From: Agarilytica sp045430285
Lineage (GTDB): Bacteria; Pseudomonadota; Gammaproteobacteria; Pseudomonadales; Cellvibrionaceae
Length of the DNA: 64,000 bases
Reading direction: 5' to 3'
NCBI GenBank assembly: GCA_045430285.1
Contig: JAILXV010000003.1
Coordinates: 124,001 to 188,000, forward strand
Numbering within the stretch: position 1 is the stretch's first letter; the number at the start of each line of letters is the position of its first letter. Under the pieces are notes generated by a model, which worked only from the letters and a program-made list of their open reading frames with translations, did no database searches and was not told the origin of the DNA. Both the position numbers and the translations under genes were made by a program. This document shows, one piece after another, positions 46,286 through 54,956 of this stretch.

Positions 46286-46726
46286 ATGCCCGAATCACAA
46301 AACAAACCCGGCTTTGCTCTAGGCGATTTCACCCCTTATGAGGTGAAAGATGGCGAAGAGTATATGAACGATGAACAAAAAGTGCATTTTCGCGGCCTTC
46401 TCATGTCGTGGAAAAAAGAACTCATGGAAGAAGTTGATCGCACTGTAAGCCACATGAAAGATGAGGCTGCCAACTTCCCCGATCCCGCCGACCGCGCCAG
46501 TCAAGAAGAAGAGTTTAGCTTAGAGCTTCGCACTCGCGATCGCGAACGCAAACTCATCAAAAAAATCGACAGCACAATTGAGCTACTCGAAACTGATGAT
46601 TACGGCTATTGCGATGCATGTGGCGTTGAAATTGGCGTTAAGCGCCTAGAAGCTCGCCCCACTGCAACACTTTGCGTTGATTGCAAAACTCTCGACGAAA
46701 TCAAAGAAAAACAAACGCTCGGTTAA
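46286..46726 (+). CDS. dksA: RNA polymerase-binding transcription factor DksA
   Basis: DksA enters the secondary channel of RNA polymerase and works with ppGpp in the stringent response. The coiled coil carries the tip motif DPADRAS and a four-cysteine zinc finger (CDACGVEIGVKRLEARP, then CVDCK). The open frame begins 20 codons earlier at 46226 with TTG. I chose the ATG at 46286, which gives 146 residues as in typical DksA and has AAGG 10 bases upstream. Confidence 0.97.
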   Translation: MPESQNKPGFALGDFTPYEVKDGEEYMNDEQKVHFRGLLMSWKKELMEEVDRTVSHMKDEAANFPDPADRASQEEEFSLELRTRDRERKLIKKIDSTIELLETDDYGYCDACGVEIGVKRLEARPTATLCVDCKTLDEIKEKQTLG

Positions 46727-46735
46727 GCATGATAT

Positions 46736-46762
46736 GGCAAGCGCATACGCACTTGCCGTTTT
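46736..46762 (+). terminator. intrinsic terminator after dksA
   Basis: GGCAAG pairs with CTTGCC around a loop of about 10 bases and is followed by GTTTT. It starts 10 bases after the dksA stop and precedes gluQ. Confidence 0.65.
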
Positions 46763-46846
46763 CACTACGACCGCCCCCCAACGGCCCTCAGTCGGTTAGA
46801 CGCGCTTAATTGTAAGCTTTGCCTTATCTTCGTGTAGGTACGCGTC

Positions 46847-47746
46847 ATGCCCAAAACACCTTACATTGGACGCTTTGCTCCTTCTCCTAGCGGGCCATTA
46901 CATATCGGCTCTTTGGTATGTGCTCTCGCCAGTTATCTCGACGCTAAACATCAACACGGCACATGGCTTGTGCGAATAGAAGACATCGACCCACCTCGCG
47001 AACAGGCCGGTGCCACGAACACCATTCTCGAATCACTAAAGCAACATGGGCTTCACTGGGACGGAGATATCACACAACAAAGCACACGTTCAGAGCGTTA
47101 CCTAAATGTACTTTCAGACCTGCAGGAAAAACACCTAAGCTATCGCTGCGACTGCACACGAAAACGGCTTGCGAACTTATCTGTCGCTTACGACGATCAC
47201 TGTCGAGAACGCAATATCGATCATCAAAACCCTACGTCCGTCAGGCTCAACAATGCGCTAGCCGCACAAAAACTCAACCTTAGCGCCCTACAACACATAA
47301 ACGATCGCATTCAGCCCTCCATAACAGAAAATCTTTTAAACGAAGGCGACTTTGTGATTCACCGAAAAGACGGCCTTTTCGCCTACCAACTCGCCGTAGT
47401 CGTCGACGATATTGAACAAGGCATTACCGATATTGTGCGCGGCGCAGACTTGTATGATTGCAGCGCAAAACAGCAGTTTTTGGCACAGACGCTTAACGCG
47501 CATGCGTTTAATTACGCCCACATTCCCGTGGTCTGCCACCCAAATGGCGATAAGCTTAGCAAGCAAAATCACGCCCCCCGAATAAACGACATACGCGCTC
47601 AAGAAAATCTAAATCTGGCGCTTAAATATCTGCAGCAATCCCCCCCCGACACGCTCAACGAAGCACCCATTGAAACAATCCTCCAATGGGGCATCGAGCA
47701 CTGGAACATCAACGCGCTATCAAACCAGAACACCATCACTCTTTAA
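46847..47746 (+). CDS. gluQ: glutamyl-queuosine tRNA(Asp) synthetase
   Basis: GluQ attaches glutamate to queuosine at the wobble base of tRNA(Asp). The 299-residue protein is a truncated glutamyl-tRNA synthetase lacking the anticodon-binding domain. It has the HIGH-type motif GRFAPSPSGPLHIGSL, a zinc site in YRCDCTRKRLANL with a later Tyr and Cys, and the KMSKS-like GDKLSKQNHA. Its position after dksA is the usual one. Confidence 0.97.
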   Translation: MPKTPYIGRFAPSPSGPLHIGSLVCALASYLDAKHQHGTWLVRIEDIDPPREQAGATNTILESLKQHGLHWDGDITQQSTRSERYLNVLSDLQEKHLSYRCDCTRKRLANLSVAYDDHCRERNIDHQNPTSVRLNNALAAQKLNLSALQHINDRIQPSITENLLNEGDFVIHRKDGLFAYQLAVVVDDIEQGITDIVRGADLYDCSAKQQFLAQTLNAHAFNYAHIPVVCHPNGDKLSKQNHAPRINDIRAQENLNLALKYLQQSPPDTLNEAPIETILQWGIEHWNINALSNQNTITL

Positions 47747-47841
47747 CCGCAGCAACCCAACCACGCTAAAACCCCAGCCCCAACAATTACATAGCCGCCG
47801 CTGTTTGTTACACTTAGGTTTTACGCAAACATGTCCGCGAT

Positions 47842-48018
47842 ATGAACAAGCAACGCCCCCTGCTTATCGTCATCCTAGCAATATACATATTCACACCCAG
47901 TATTTTTAAGTGGATCATCGACACCGACGGACACTGGTATCGCCCCTTTATTGTCTGGCTAGCGATTATCATCCTCGCGTACATTCTTCAGCTTAAGCGC
48001 CCTTCCAATGACCTTTAG
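47842..48018 (+). CDS. cbrX: CbrX-like small membrane protein overlapping cbrA
   Basis: A 58-residue ORF runs from the ATG at 47842 to the TAG at 48016-48018 and overlaps the cbrA start by 11 bases. The product has two hydrophobic segments, LLIVILAIYIFTPSIFKW and FIVWLAIIILAYILQL, with a short polar loop between them. In Pseudomonas a small ORF called cbrX has the same size, position and overlap and couples translation to cbrA. The assignment rests on position and topology, not on a checked alignment. Confidence 0.75.
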   Translation: MNKQRPLLIVILAIYIFTPSIFKWIIDTDGHWYRPFIVWLAIIILAYILQLKRPSNDL

Positions 48019-50974
48019 TTTTTTCCATGTTGCGCTCATCGGGATTATTTATATTCTGATCTTATTCGGCATTGCCTACGCTACAGAAAAAGGCTGGGTC
48101 CCTGACAGAATCGTAAAGCACCCCATTATTTACGTATTTTCCTTAGGTATTTTTGCGAGTGCCTGGTCGTTTTACGGAGTCATCGATCTTGCCCAACGCT
48201 ATGGCTATGGCGCACTCGCCTACTACCTCGGGACCGGCGTACTGTTTTTATTTGCGCCTCTGACCCTCAAGCCCTTAATGAAGCTTGCTCGCCGCTACCA
48301 AATCACCTCCATGGCCGACCTCCTAACCTTTCGATATCACAGCCACTCGGTTGGTGGATTCGTTACCCTCTGTATGCTTTTTGCGATGGCGCCTTTGCTT
48401 GCGCTGCAGATTCAAGCGGTGGGGGACACCATTCATATTCTGACGCTTTACAGCGGCAAGAATATGAATTCTGAGGGCTTAAGTTTTGGCTCCCGAGAAA
48501 TGTTCGCCTTAATTTACTGTGTCGTTATTGCTTTTTTTGCCATGCTTTTTGGCTCGAACAGAGATCGCCATAAAGGGCTTATCACCGCGATGGCATTTGA
48601 ATCGCTCGTTAAACTGTTTGGTTTATTAGCGGTAGGATTTTTCGCTGTCTACTACGTTTTTAATGGGCTAAGCGATATAGACCAGTGGCTTTTAGATAAC
48701 CCTCTTTACATGGCGGAACTGAGCTCAAAAGAAAACCTAAATTCCTTTCACACCATGCTCTTAGTTTTTCTTTCCACTGCTGTATCCATGCCGCATATTT
48801 TTCATATGACGGTGGTGGAAAATAAAATTGAAGATGCCACGCGTATTGTCAGCTGGGCATTCCCCTTATTTCTGTTTTTTATGGCGCTACCTGTCTTCCC
48901 CATCCTTTGGGCGGGCATGAAATTAGACAGCCAACTTCCCGTTGAATATTTTCCTATCGCACTTCCCATTGCCTCAGGCAATGCGACTTTCACAATCATT
49001 GCGTTTATCGCCGGACTCTCCGCTGCAACAGGCGCGCTTATTGCCATCGCGCTTTCAGTCGCCACCATGATTATGAACCACTGGATTTTGCCCGCCACAC
49101 CACTGCGGACAAAAAAAGAAATCTATGGGCAATTGATTCGCATTAAACAGATTCTTATCGCCGTCGTTATTATTATTGGTTACGCGCTTTATATCGTCCT
49201 TAGCAATAAATTTAATTTAACTGATCTCGCCATATGTGCCTTTATCGCAACACTGCAATTTTTACCAGGAACCATTGGCGTTGTGTATTGGACCCGCGGC
49301 AATGTTGGTGGATTTGTTGCCGGTTTATTTATCGGCATGACGGTATGGTTCTGGGGCATTTTCGTGCCCATGCTTTCGGGGGATCACGAATATGTTGTTG
49401 GTGTGTTCGATCAAAATTTCGCACTCGGCATTGACCTCTGGACCGAAATTACACTTTGGTCACTCGCATTAAATATCTTCGGTTTTGTAGCTGTATCGCT
49501 CATCACCAAACAATCCGATGCAGAACGCTACAGTGCCGAACTCTGTTCGCAGGATGAGCTTAGTCACCCCATCAGACTCACCCTAGATTGCCGCTCACCG
49601 GAAGAAATGGTCGAGCGCCTCAGTAGCCGCATAGGTGAATCCACCGCACAAATTGAGGTGGACAAAGCCTTGCAAAGCTTGGATTTAAATCCAAACGAAA
49701 GCCGCCCTTATGCTCTGCGCCGACTGCGCGATGAAGTGGAGGCGAACTTATCCGGCCTACTCGGCATTGCAATGGCAAACGAAATTATTAGCATGCAGCT
49801 TCCCTATATCGTGCCCGAAGCGGACGTTGCGACAGACATTACCTTTATGGAAAACCGCCTCAGCGATATGCGGGACGAACTCACTGGCGTTGCTGGCGAG
49901 TTAAACCAACTCCGCCTTTATCACCGTCGCACCTTTGAAGAACTCCCCTTAGCCGCCTGCTCTGTCGGAAAAGACATGGAGATCATGCTGTGGAACAGCG
50001 CCATGGAATTCCTGACCGGTATTCGCAGTGAAGAAGTGACCGGCTCGACGCTGAACGAAACATTGGAACCTTGGGGGCCGCTGCTCACCGACTTCCTTGC
50101 ATCAGGAAAAGCCCACTACTACAAACAACAAGTCGAACTTGCCGGCAAAAACCATTGGATCTCGATTCACAAAGCACTCATACCATCATCTTTCGTTCAG
50201 ACGGTTGATAGCCAAGTCATTCTGCTCGAGGATGTAACAGATCTGCAGCAACTCGAAAACGAATTGATCCACAGTGAACGCCTCGCATCGGTTGGCCGTC
50301 TCGCCGCTGGTGTCGCCCATGAAATCGGCAATCCTGTCACCGGCATTGCGTGCCTCGCACAAAATATGAAATACGAAACGGAGGATGAGGAGCTCCTGGA
50401 AACAGCGGCACAAATACTTTCCCAAACCGACCGCGTAAGCCGCATTGTGCATTCATTGGTGAGCTTCTCGCATTCAGGTAAGCAGGAACAAGATCATGTC
50501 ACTGAGCAAGTGAACCTGTGGGAATGTGCAAACGAAGCCATTCATTTGGTCGACCTGCAAAAAGAAAAAGGCAGTATGCGTTACGAAAACACCATACCCG
50601 ACGACCTTAAATTTATCGGGGATGGCCAACGCATGATTCAAGTCTTTGTGAATCTGCTCTCCAACGCGCGCGACGCGAGCCCCGAAAATTCGCTTATTTC
50701 TATCGACGGCAAAGCCGAAGCTCCCAATATTTGCATATCGGTTACCGATGAGGGCACCGGTATTCCTGAAGAAATTAAAGATCAAATTCTCGAACCATTT
50801 TTCACAACAAAAGAGCCTGGCGAAGGCACCGGCCTAGGCCTGGCAATGGTTTACAGCATTGTGGACGCTCACAAAGGCAGCCTTGAAATCATCAGTCCTG
50901 TCGACCCCTTGTTACAAAACGGCACAAAATTCGTGTTAAAACTGCCCATGCTACTTGAAACTGACCCGAGTTAG
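48008..50974 (+). CDS. cbrA: sensor histidine kinase CbrA with SLC5 transporter domain
   Basis: CbrA is a membrane kinase that controls use of amino acids and the carbon/nitrogen balance through CbrB. The 988-residue protein has an SLC5/sodium-solute symporter-like region of about 13 helices (residues 1-500), a STAC domain (about 513-600) and a PAS domain (about 640-740). The HisKA domain carries the phospho-acceptor in GVAHEIGNPVTGIACL, and a HATPase domain follows (FVNLLSNARDASP, DEGTGIPEE, GTGLGLAMVYSI). Gene order and domain order match Pseudomonas CbrA, in which histidine is a transported ligand. Its start lies inside cbrX, so translation is probably coupled. Confidence 0.95.
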   Translation: MTFSFFHVALIGIIYILILFGIAYATEKGWVPDRIVKHPIIYVFSLGIFASAWSFYGVIDLAQRYGYGALAYYLGTGVLFLFAPLTLKPLMKLARRYQITSMADLLTFRYHSHSVGGFVTLCMLFAMAPLLALQIQAVGDTIHILTLYSGKNMNSEGLSFGSREMFALIYCVVIAFFAMLFGSNRDRHKGLITAMAFESLVKLFGLLAVGFFAVYYVFNGLSDIDQWLLDNPLYMAELSSKENLNSFHTMLLVFLSTAVSMPHIFHMTVVENKIEDATRIVSWAFPLFLFFMALPVFPILWAGMKLDSQLPVEYFPIALPIASGNATFTIIAFIAGLSAATGALIAIALSVATMIMNHWILPATPLRTKKEIYGQLIRIKQILIAVVIIIGYALYIVLSNKFNLTDLAICAFIATLQFLPGTIGVVYWTRGNVGGFVAGLFIGMTVWFWGIFVPMLSGDHEYVVGVFDQNFALGIDLWTEITLWSLALNIFGFVAVSLITKQSDAERYSAELCSQDELSHPIRLTLDCRSPEEMVERLSSRIGESTAQIEVDKALQSLDLNPNESRPYALRRLRDEVEANLSGLLGIAMANEIISMQLPYIVPEADVATDITFMENRLSDMRDELTGVAGELNQLRLYHRRTFEELPLAACSVGKDMEIMLWNSAMEFLTGIRSEEVTGSTLNETLEPWGPLLTDFLASGKAHYYKQQVELAGKNHWISIHKALIPSSFVQTVDSQVILLEDVTDLQQLENELIHSERLASVGRLAAGVAHEIGNPVTGIACLAQNMKYETEDEELLETAAQILSQTDRVSRIVHSLVSFSHSGKQEQDHVTEQVNLWECANEAIHLVDLQKEKGSMRYENTIPDDLKFIGDGQRMIQVFVNLLSNARDASPENSLISIDGKAEAPNICISVTDEGTGIPEEIKDQILEPFFTTKEPGEGTGLGLAMVYSIVDAHKGSLEIISPVDPLLQNGTKFVLKLPMLLETDPS

Positions 50975-51024
50975 CGTAACACTAGACCACTTTTCCAACA
51001 GTTGTTGACCACTCTACGGGCCCT

Positions 51025-52428
51025 ATGACCAAAATACTGATTGTTGAAGACGAAGTCATCATCCGCACCGCGCTGCGTAAACTCTTGACTCGAAACAAGT
51101 ATGAAGTGAAAGAGGCCGGCTCGGTGAATGAAGCCATCGGCAAACACAAACTCGACAATTTCGACCTCATCATCAGCGACTTACGCTTACCTGGTGCGCC
51201 CGGCACAGACCTTATTCGCCTCGCAGATGAAATCCCCGTTCTTATCATGACCAGCTATGCCAGCCTGCGATCAGCGGTAGATTCCATGCGCATGGGCGCA
51301 GTCGACTACATTGCCAAACCTTTTGACCACGATGAAATGCTCGCCGCTGTTAAGCGCGTCATCGGAAAATCCAGTTCAATGCAACGCCCTACGCTGGGCG
51401 CCAAAGAAAATGATACGGCCATCGAAGGGATGATCGGCACCAGTGCCGTCATGAAAACCCTGTACGCCAAAATCCATAAGGTCTCCCCCACAAGCGCTAC
51501 CGTGCTGGTGAATGGCGAAACCGGCACGGGTAAAGAACTGGTCGCCCAAGCGATACACAGAGAAAGCCCACGAAAAGAGAAACCCTTAATATCGGTGAAC
51601 TGTGCCGCTATTCCAGAAACACTCATTGAAGCTGAGCTATTCGGGCACGAAAAAGGTGCCTTTACCGGCGCAGCAAGTATGCGGGAAGGCCTCGTCGCTG
51701 CAGCTGATGGAGGCACACTGTTCCTGGATGAGATTGGCGAGCTCCCGCTCGAAGCACAAGCGCGCTTGCTGCGTGTACTGCAAGAAGGTGAAGTCAGGCC
51801 TATTGGCGCAATTGAGTCCAAAAAGGTGGATGTACGCCTTGTCGCGGCAACTCATAGAGATTTGCGCAAGCTAGTGCGCGACCATCAATTCCGTGAAGAT
51901 CTCTATTTCCGCATCAACGTTGTACAACTCAAACTACCACCACTACGAGAGCGCGGGAAAGATATCCTCACGCTCGCCGAGACCTTCGTGAAGCGCTTTT
52001 GCACCGAGATGCGAAAAGATCTACTGACATTAACGCCAGAGGCCATTCAAGCCATTACCACTTATACCTGGCCAGGCAATATTCGCGAACTCGAAAACGC
52101 CATGCAGCGCTCTGTCATTCTCTGTGAAGACGAAAAAGAAATAGACCACACGCAACTATCGATCGATCTGGACCTTGTTCGGGTCGACGAAGAAAGACCC
52201 CGTGAAGCATATCGGCCACCGATGACAGATGAAGCCATTGCTCACGAATCCAATGAAGACCTCTCCCTGGAAGATTACTTTCAACGCTTCGTCCTGGAAC
52301 ATCAAGACAGCATGAGCGAGACAGAACTCGCCCGAAAGCTGGGCGTAAGCCGAAAATGCCTCTGGGAACGACGACAACGTCTCGGCATCCCGCGTAAAAA
52401 ACCTACACAGTCCATCGCCGCAAAATAA
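51025..52428 (+). CDS. cbrB: sigma-54-dependent response regulator CbrB
   Basis: CbrB is an NtrC-type activator. The 467-residue protein has a receiver domain with the phospho-acceptor Asp in DLIISDLRLPG and the Lys in YIAKPFDHDEM. The AAA+ domain contains the Walker A motif GETGTGKELVAQAIH and the sigma-54 contact motif EKGAFTGAASM. A Fis-type helix-turn-helix lies at the C-terminus (ETELARKLGVSRKCLWERRQ). The intact GAFTGA means it can activate sigma-54 promoters, and one lies 257 bases downstream of its stop codon. Confidence 0.96.
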   Translation: MTKILIVEDEVIIRTALRKLLTRNKYEVKEAGSVNEAIGKHKLDNFDLIISDLRLPGAPGTDLIRLADEIPVLIMTSYASLRSAVDSMRMGAVDYIAKPFDHDEMLAAVKRVIGKSSSMQRPTLGAKENDTAIEGMIGTSAVMKTLYAKIHKVSPTSATVLVNGETGTGKELVAQAIHRESPRKEKPLISVNCAAIPETLIEAELFGHEKGAFTGAASMREGLVAAADGGTLFLDEIGELPLEAQARLLRVLQEGEVRPIGAIESKKVDVRLVAATHRDLRKLVRDHQFREDLYFRINVVQLKLPPLRERGKDILTLAETFVKRFCTEMRKDLLTLTPEAIQAITTYTWPGNIRELENAMQRSVILCEDEKEIDHTQLSIDLDLVRVDEERPREAYRPPMTDEAIAHESNEDLSLEDYFQRFVLEHQDSMSETELARKLGVSRKCLWERRQRLGIPRKKPTQSIAAK

Positions 52429-52467
52429 CGAATCGTTACACTTGCAATTCGATAAAACCGATAACTA

Positions 52468-52499
52468 CGATTTTGGTGCCACATTGTGCACCAAAATCG
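52468..52499. repeat. perfect 12-bp inverted repeat downstream of cbrB
   Basis: CGATTTTGGTGC and GCACCAAAATCG flank an 8-base loop, 40 bases after the cbrB stop codon. No T-run follows, so it is not a standard intrinsic terminator. It could be a binding site for a dimeric regulator or a 3'-end stabilising hairpin of the cbr mRNA. Confidence 0.6.
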
Positions 52500-52561
52500 A
52501 TATATGCACCGCAGCATGCCATAAAATGCGCCAAAATTAGGCAAAAATAAGGAAAAATTGT

Positions 52562-52608
52562 GTTACCCAGCTCTTATAAAGGTAACAAGCATCGGCACAT
52601 ATGGTAAC
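52562..52608 (+). promoter_or_regulatory. probable CbrB upstream activating sites
   Basis: Half-sites GTTAC (52562-52566), GTAAC (52582-52586) and GTAAC (52604-52608) occur at about -149, -129 and -107 relative to the predicted sigma-54 start at 52711. Each is flanked by C or G to give GTTACC and GGTAAC. A further GTTAC lies at 52435. GTTAC/GTAAC half-sites are what I recall for CbrB binding in Pseudomonas, and the distance is typical for enhancer-binding proteins. Confidence 0.6.
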
Positions 52609-52684
52609 GAGATTTCATAACTAAACATAATTAAAACGAGCCGTAAAACACGCAACCCTTTGTTTTATATCAAGTTTTCACTTC

Positions 52685-52700
52685 TGGCACGGCGACTGCA
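52685..52700 (+). promoter_or_regulatory. sigma-54 promoter of the CrcZ-like RNA
   Basis: TGGCACG followed by 4 bases and CTGCA matches the sigma-54 consensus TGGCACG-N4-TTGCW with one mismatch. The invariant GG (52686-52687) and GC (52698-52699) are 12 bases apart, as required. Transcription would start near 52711, exactly where the A-rich RNA begins. Confidence 0.82.
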
Positions 52701-52710
52701 TTCCCTTCCG

Positions 52711-52950
52711 CACAATAAAAACAATAGATAATAATAAAAACGACATACATAACGAATAACAACAATAAATAATAAAAACAAAGTAATACGACGATAATAA
52801 GAACAATAAATAATAATAAAAAAAGATAAGAAACTGACTTGCGTACAATTAGGAAAGGGCTTGATGTCTTTGGACACGGAAGTGCCTAAGTTGATAATAA
52901 GAGAACGACTAAGAAATTCTACGGGAGAGCCAAGGCTTTCCCGTTTTGGT
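52711..52950 (+). ncRNA. putative CrcZ-like Hfq/Crc-sequestering small RNA
   Basis: About 240 bases run from the predicted sigma-54 start to an intrinsic terminator. The first 120 are extremely A-rich, with repeated AAnAAnAA-type triplets: AATAAAAACAATAGATAATA near 52714, AATAACAACAATAAATAATA at 52755-52774, GATAATAAGAACAATAAATA at 52793-52812, and a shorter one at 52893-52906. Such motifs bind the distal face of Hfq together with Crc in Pseudomonas. CrcZ lies at the same place, between cbrB and pcnB, and is CbrB/sigma-54 controlled. A small GGAA-loop hairpin lies at 52872-52886. No convincing coding frame spans the region. Identity is inferred from position, promoter and motif content. Confidence 0.78.
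52921..52946 (+). terminator. intrinsic terminator of the CrcZ-like RNA
   Basis: ACGGGAGAGCC pairs with GGCTTTCCCGT, giving a stem of 10-11 bp with one G-T wobble and a very tight loop. TTTTGGTTT follows. It would end the A-rich RNA about 115 bases before pcnB. Confidence 0.82.
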
Positions 52951-53062
52951 TTCTGGGCCTCACATAATTCTCCGTTTTGCCTTACTCACGACATGACTCT
53001 CACAGAGTTTCTGTTACACTCCCATCTTTCCGGAATGAATCCACGCAAGTCCTGCATCCTCT

Positions 53063-54412
53063 ATGCTTAAACGGCTGTATAAAAAACTACTCAAATCATC
53101 CGACTCTGACGCCCCTCTAATCGTTCACGAAAGTGATCATCAGCTGTCTGAACGCGATATCAGCAACAACGCATTACGCGTGGTGGATCAGTTAACGAAG
53201 GCAGGGTTTGAAGCCTATCTGGTTGGCGGCTGTGTAAGAGACCTATTACTCGACGAACACCCAAAAGACTTTGATGTCGCCACCGACGCGACGCCAGAGC
53301 AAGTCAAAAAAGTCTTCCGCTCCGCCCGCATCATCGGCCGCCGCTTTCGCATCGTACACGTACGCTACGGCCGAGAGATCATCGAAGTCACCACCTTTCG
53401 CGGCAGCCCCAAGGGCGCAAAGTCGAAGAACGACCACACACAATCCGACAAAGGCATTTTACTGCGCGATAACGTCTACGGTGACATCCGGTCCGACGCG
53501 TTGCGTCGCGACTTCACCGTCAATGCGCTTTACTACGCTCCTCAAGACGGTGCTATCCTCGATTACGCTGACGGCCTCAAAGACATGGAGCAACGTCAGC
53601 TACGCATCATTGGCGACCCTGACGCTCGCTACAAAGAAGATCCGGTGCGCATGCTACGCGCAGTGCGCTTTGCCGCCAAACTCGGCTTTGCCCTGACGCC
53701 TGAAACAGAAGCTCCCATACAAGAACACGCCGACTATCTCGCCGATATACCGCCCGCCCGCCGATTTGAAGAAGTGTTAAAGCTGTTTGTCTCCGGCTAC
53801 GCGACAGCCGTACTCACCAAGCTTCGCGAATACGGCCTGCTTCTATACTTATTCCCTGGTACTGATAGCAGTCTCAACAGTGGCGACAACTACTACGAGC
53901 GCCTCGTGTTTTCTATGGTCGCCAATACGGACCGTCGTTTACGCAACAACAAACGCGTTACGCCTGCATTTATCTATGCCGCGATGCTCTGGCCACCTCT
54001 GCACGCAAAGATTAAAGAGCTGATGGAAGAGCAGAAACTCAACTACCACGAAGCCTCTCAACAAGCCGCTTCAGGGGTCGTCGGCCAACAACTCGCTTAC
54101 ACCGCCATCCCAAAACGTTTTTTACTGCCGATGCGTGAGATTTGGTCCTTGCAGCAACGACTAGGCCGACGGGAAGGCAAACGTGCATACCAAACAATGG
54201 AGCACCCCCGCTTTAGAGCTGCCTACGACTTCTTATTATTGCGAGAGGAAGCAGGCGAGAAGCTGGACGGCCTCGGTCTTTGGTGGACGCGCTTCCAAGA
54301 CGCCGACGAGGCAGAGCGTGAAGACATGATCAAAAACGTCCCCCAGCAAAAAAGACGACGTAAGCGTAAGCCTAAGAACAAACCTGGTCCAGATGCTGGC
54401 CCGAATGAATGA
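53063..54412 (+). CDS. pcnB: poly(A) polymerase I PcnB
   Basis: PcnB adds poly(A) tails to RNA 3' ends, which promotes decay. The 449-residue protein has the class II nucleotidyltransferase core: LVGGCVRDLLLDEHPKDFDV with the catalytic aspartates, IEVTTFRG, the RRDFTVNALYY motif and the tail-binding RMLRAVRFAAKLGF. The C-terminus is basic (KRRRKRKPKNKPG), as expected for RNA binding. Translation overlaps folK by 8 bases. Confidence 0.96.
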   Translation: MLKRLYKKLLKSSDSDAPLIVHESDHQLSERDISNNALRVVDQLTKAGFEAYLVGGCVRDLLLDEHPKDFDVATDATPEQVKKVFRSARIIGRRFRIVHVRYGREIIEVTTFRGSPKGAKSKNDHTQSDKGILLRDNVYGDIRSDALRRDFTVNALYYAPQDGAILDYADGLKDMEQRQLRIIGDPDARYKEDPVRMLRAVRFAAKLGFALTPETEAPIQEHADYLADIPPARRFEEVLKLFVSGYATAVLTKLREYGLLLYLFPGTDSSLNSGDNYYERLVFSMVANTDRRLRNNKRVTPAFIYAAMLWPPLHAKIKELMEEQKLNYHEASQQAASGVVGQQLAYTAIPKRFLLPMREIWSLQQRLGRREGKRAYQTMEHPRFRAAYDFLLLREEAGEKLDGLGLWWTRFQDADEAEREDMIKNVPQQKRRRKRKPKNKPGPDAGPNE

Positions 54413-54899
54413 TCACCACATTGCGTATATTGGGATCGGCAGCAATTTAGATAACCCCAAGCAGCAAGTGCTAAGCGCATGCACACACCTCGCCCAACAC
54501 CCTGCGCTAACGCTTAAGCAGCACTCCCACTGGTACCAAAGCAAAGCCATCGGCCCCGAAGGCCAACCGGATTATATTAACGGCGCAGCTCTCCTTGAAA
54601 CGGCACTGAGCCCAGATGCGCTACTCAGCGTCATGCAGGAAATCGAAAACGCTCATCAACGGGTAAGAACACAGCGCTGGGGGGCAAGAACGCTAGACCT
54701 AGACTTACTGCTGTATGACGAGTGTACGATCGATTCCGAACACCTCACGGTGCCACACCCAGAAATTGACCAACGTAACTTCGTATTAAAGCCCTTACTC
54801 GACATTAGCCCACAATTGGGACTCCCTGATGGTCGCCTAATCGCTGATATTTTGAATATAATCGGCACTCAGGATCTCGACGACTTAGGACACGACTAG
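54405..54899 (+). CDS. folK: 2-amino-4-hydroxy-6-hydroxymethyldihydropteridine pyrophosphokinase
   Basis: FolK transfers pyrophosphate from ATP to the pterin precursor in folate synthesis. The product (164 residues from the ATG at 54405) shows AYIGIGSNLDNPKQQV, an RVRTQRWGARTLDLDLLLYD core with the magnesium-binding aspartates, and VPHPEIDQRNFVLKPLLDI. An ATG four codons upstream (54393) is also possible. It overlaps the end of pcnB within ATGAATGA, so translation is coupled. Confidence 0.96.
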   Translation: MNDHHIAYIGIGSNLDNPKQQVLSACTHLAQHPALTLKQHSHWYQSKAIGPEGQPDYINGAALLETALSPDALLSVMQEIENAHQRVRTQRWGARTLDLDLLLYDECTIDSEHLTVPHPEIDQRNFVLKPLLDISPQLGLPDGRLIADILNIIGTQDLDDLGHD

Positions 54900-54956
54900 G
54901 TCGAACTTATCCAATATTCGATTGCACGGTAAACTCGCACAGCTTCGGAGCAACAA

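Noticed and set aside
52861..53070. 69-codon plus-strand frame upstream of pcnB
   Set aside because: It crosses the hairpin terminator and overlaps the pcnB start, with no recognisable protein features. The region is better explained as the end of the small RNA and the pcnB leader.
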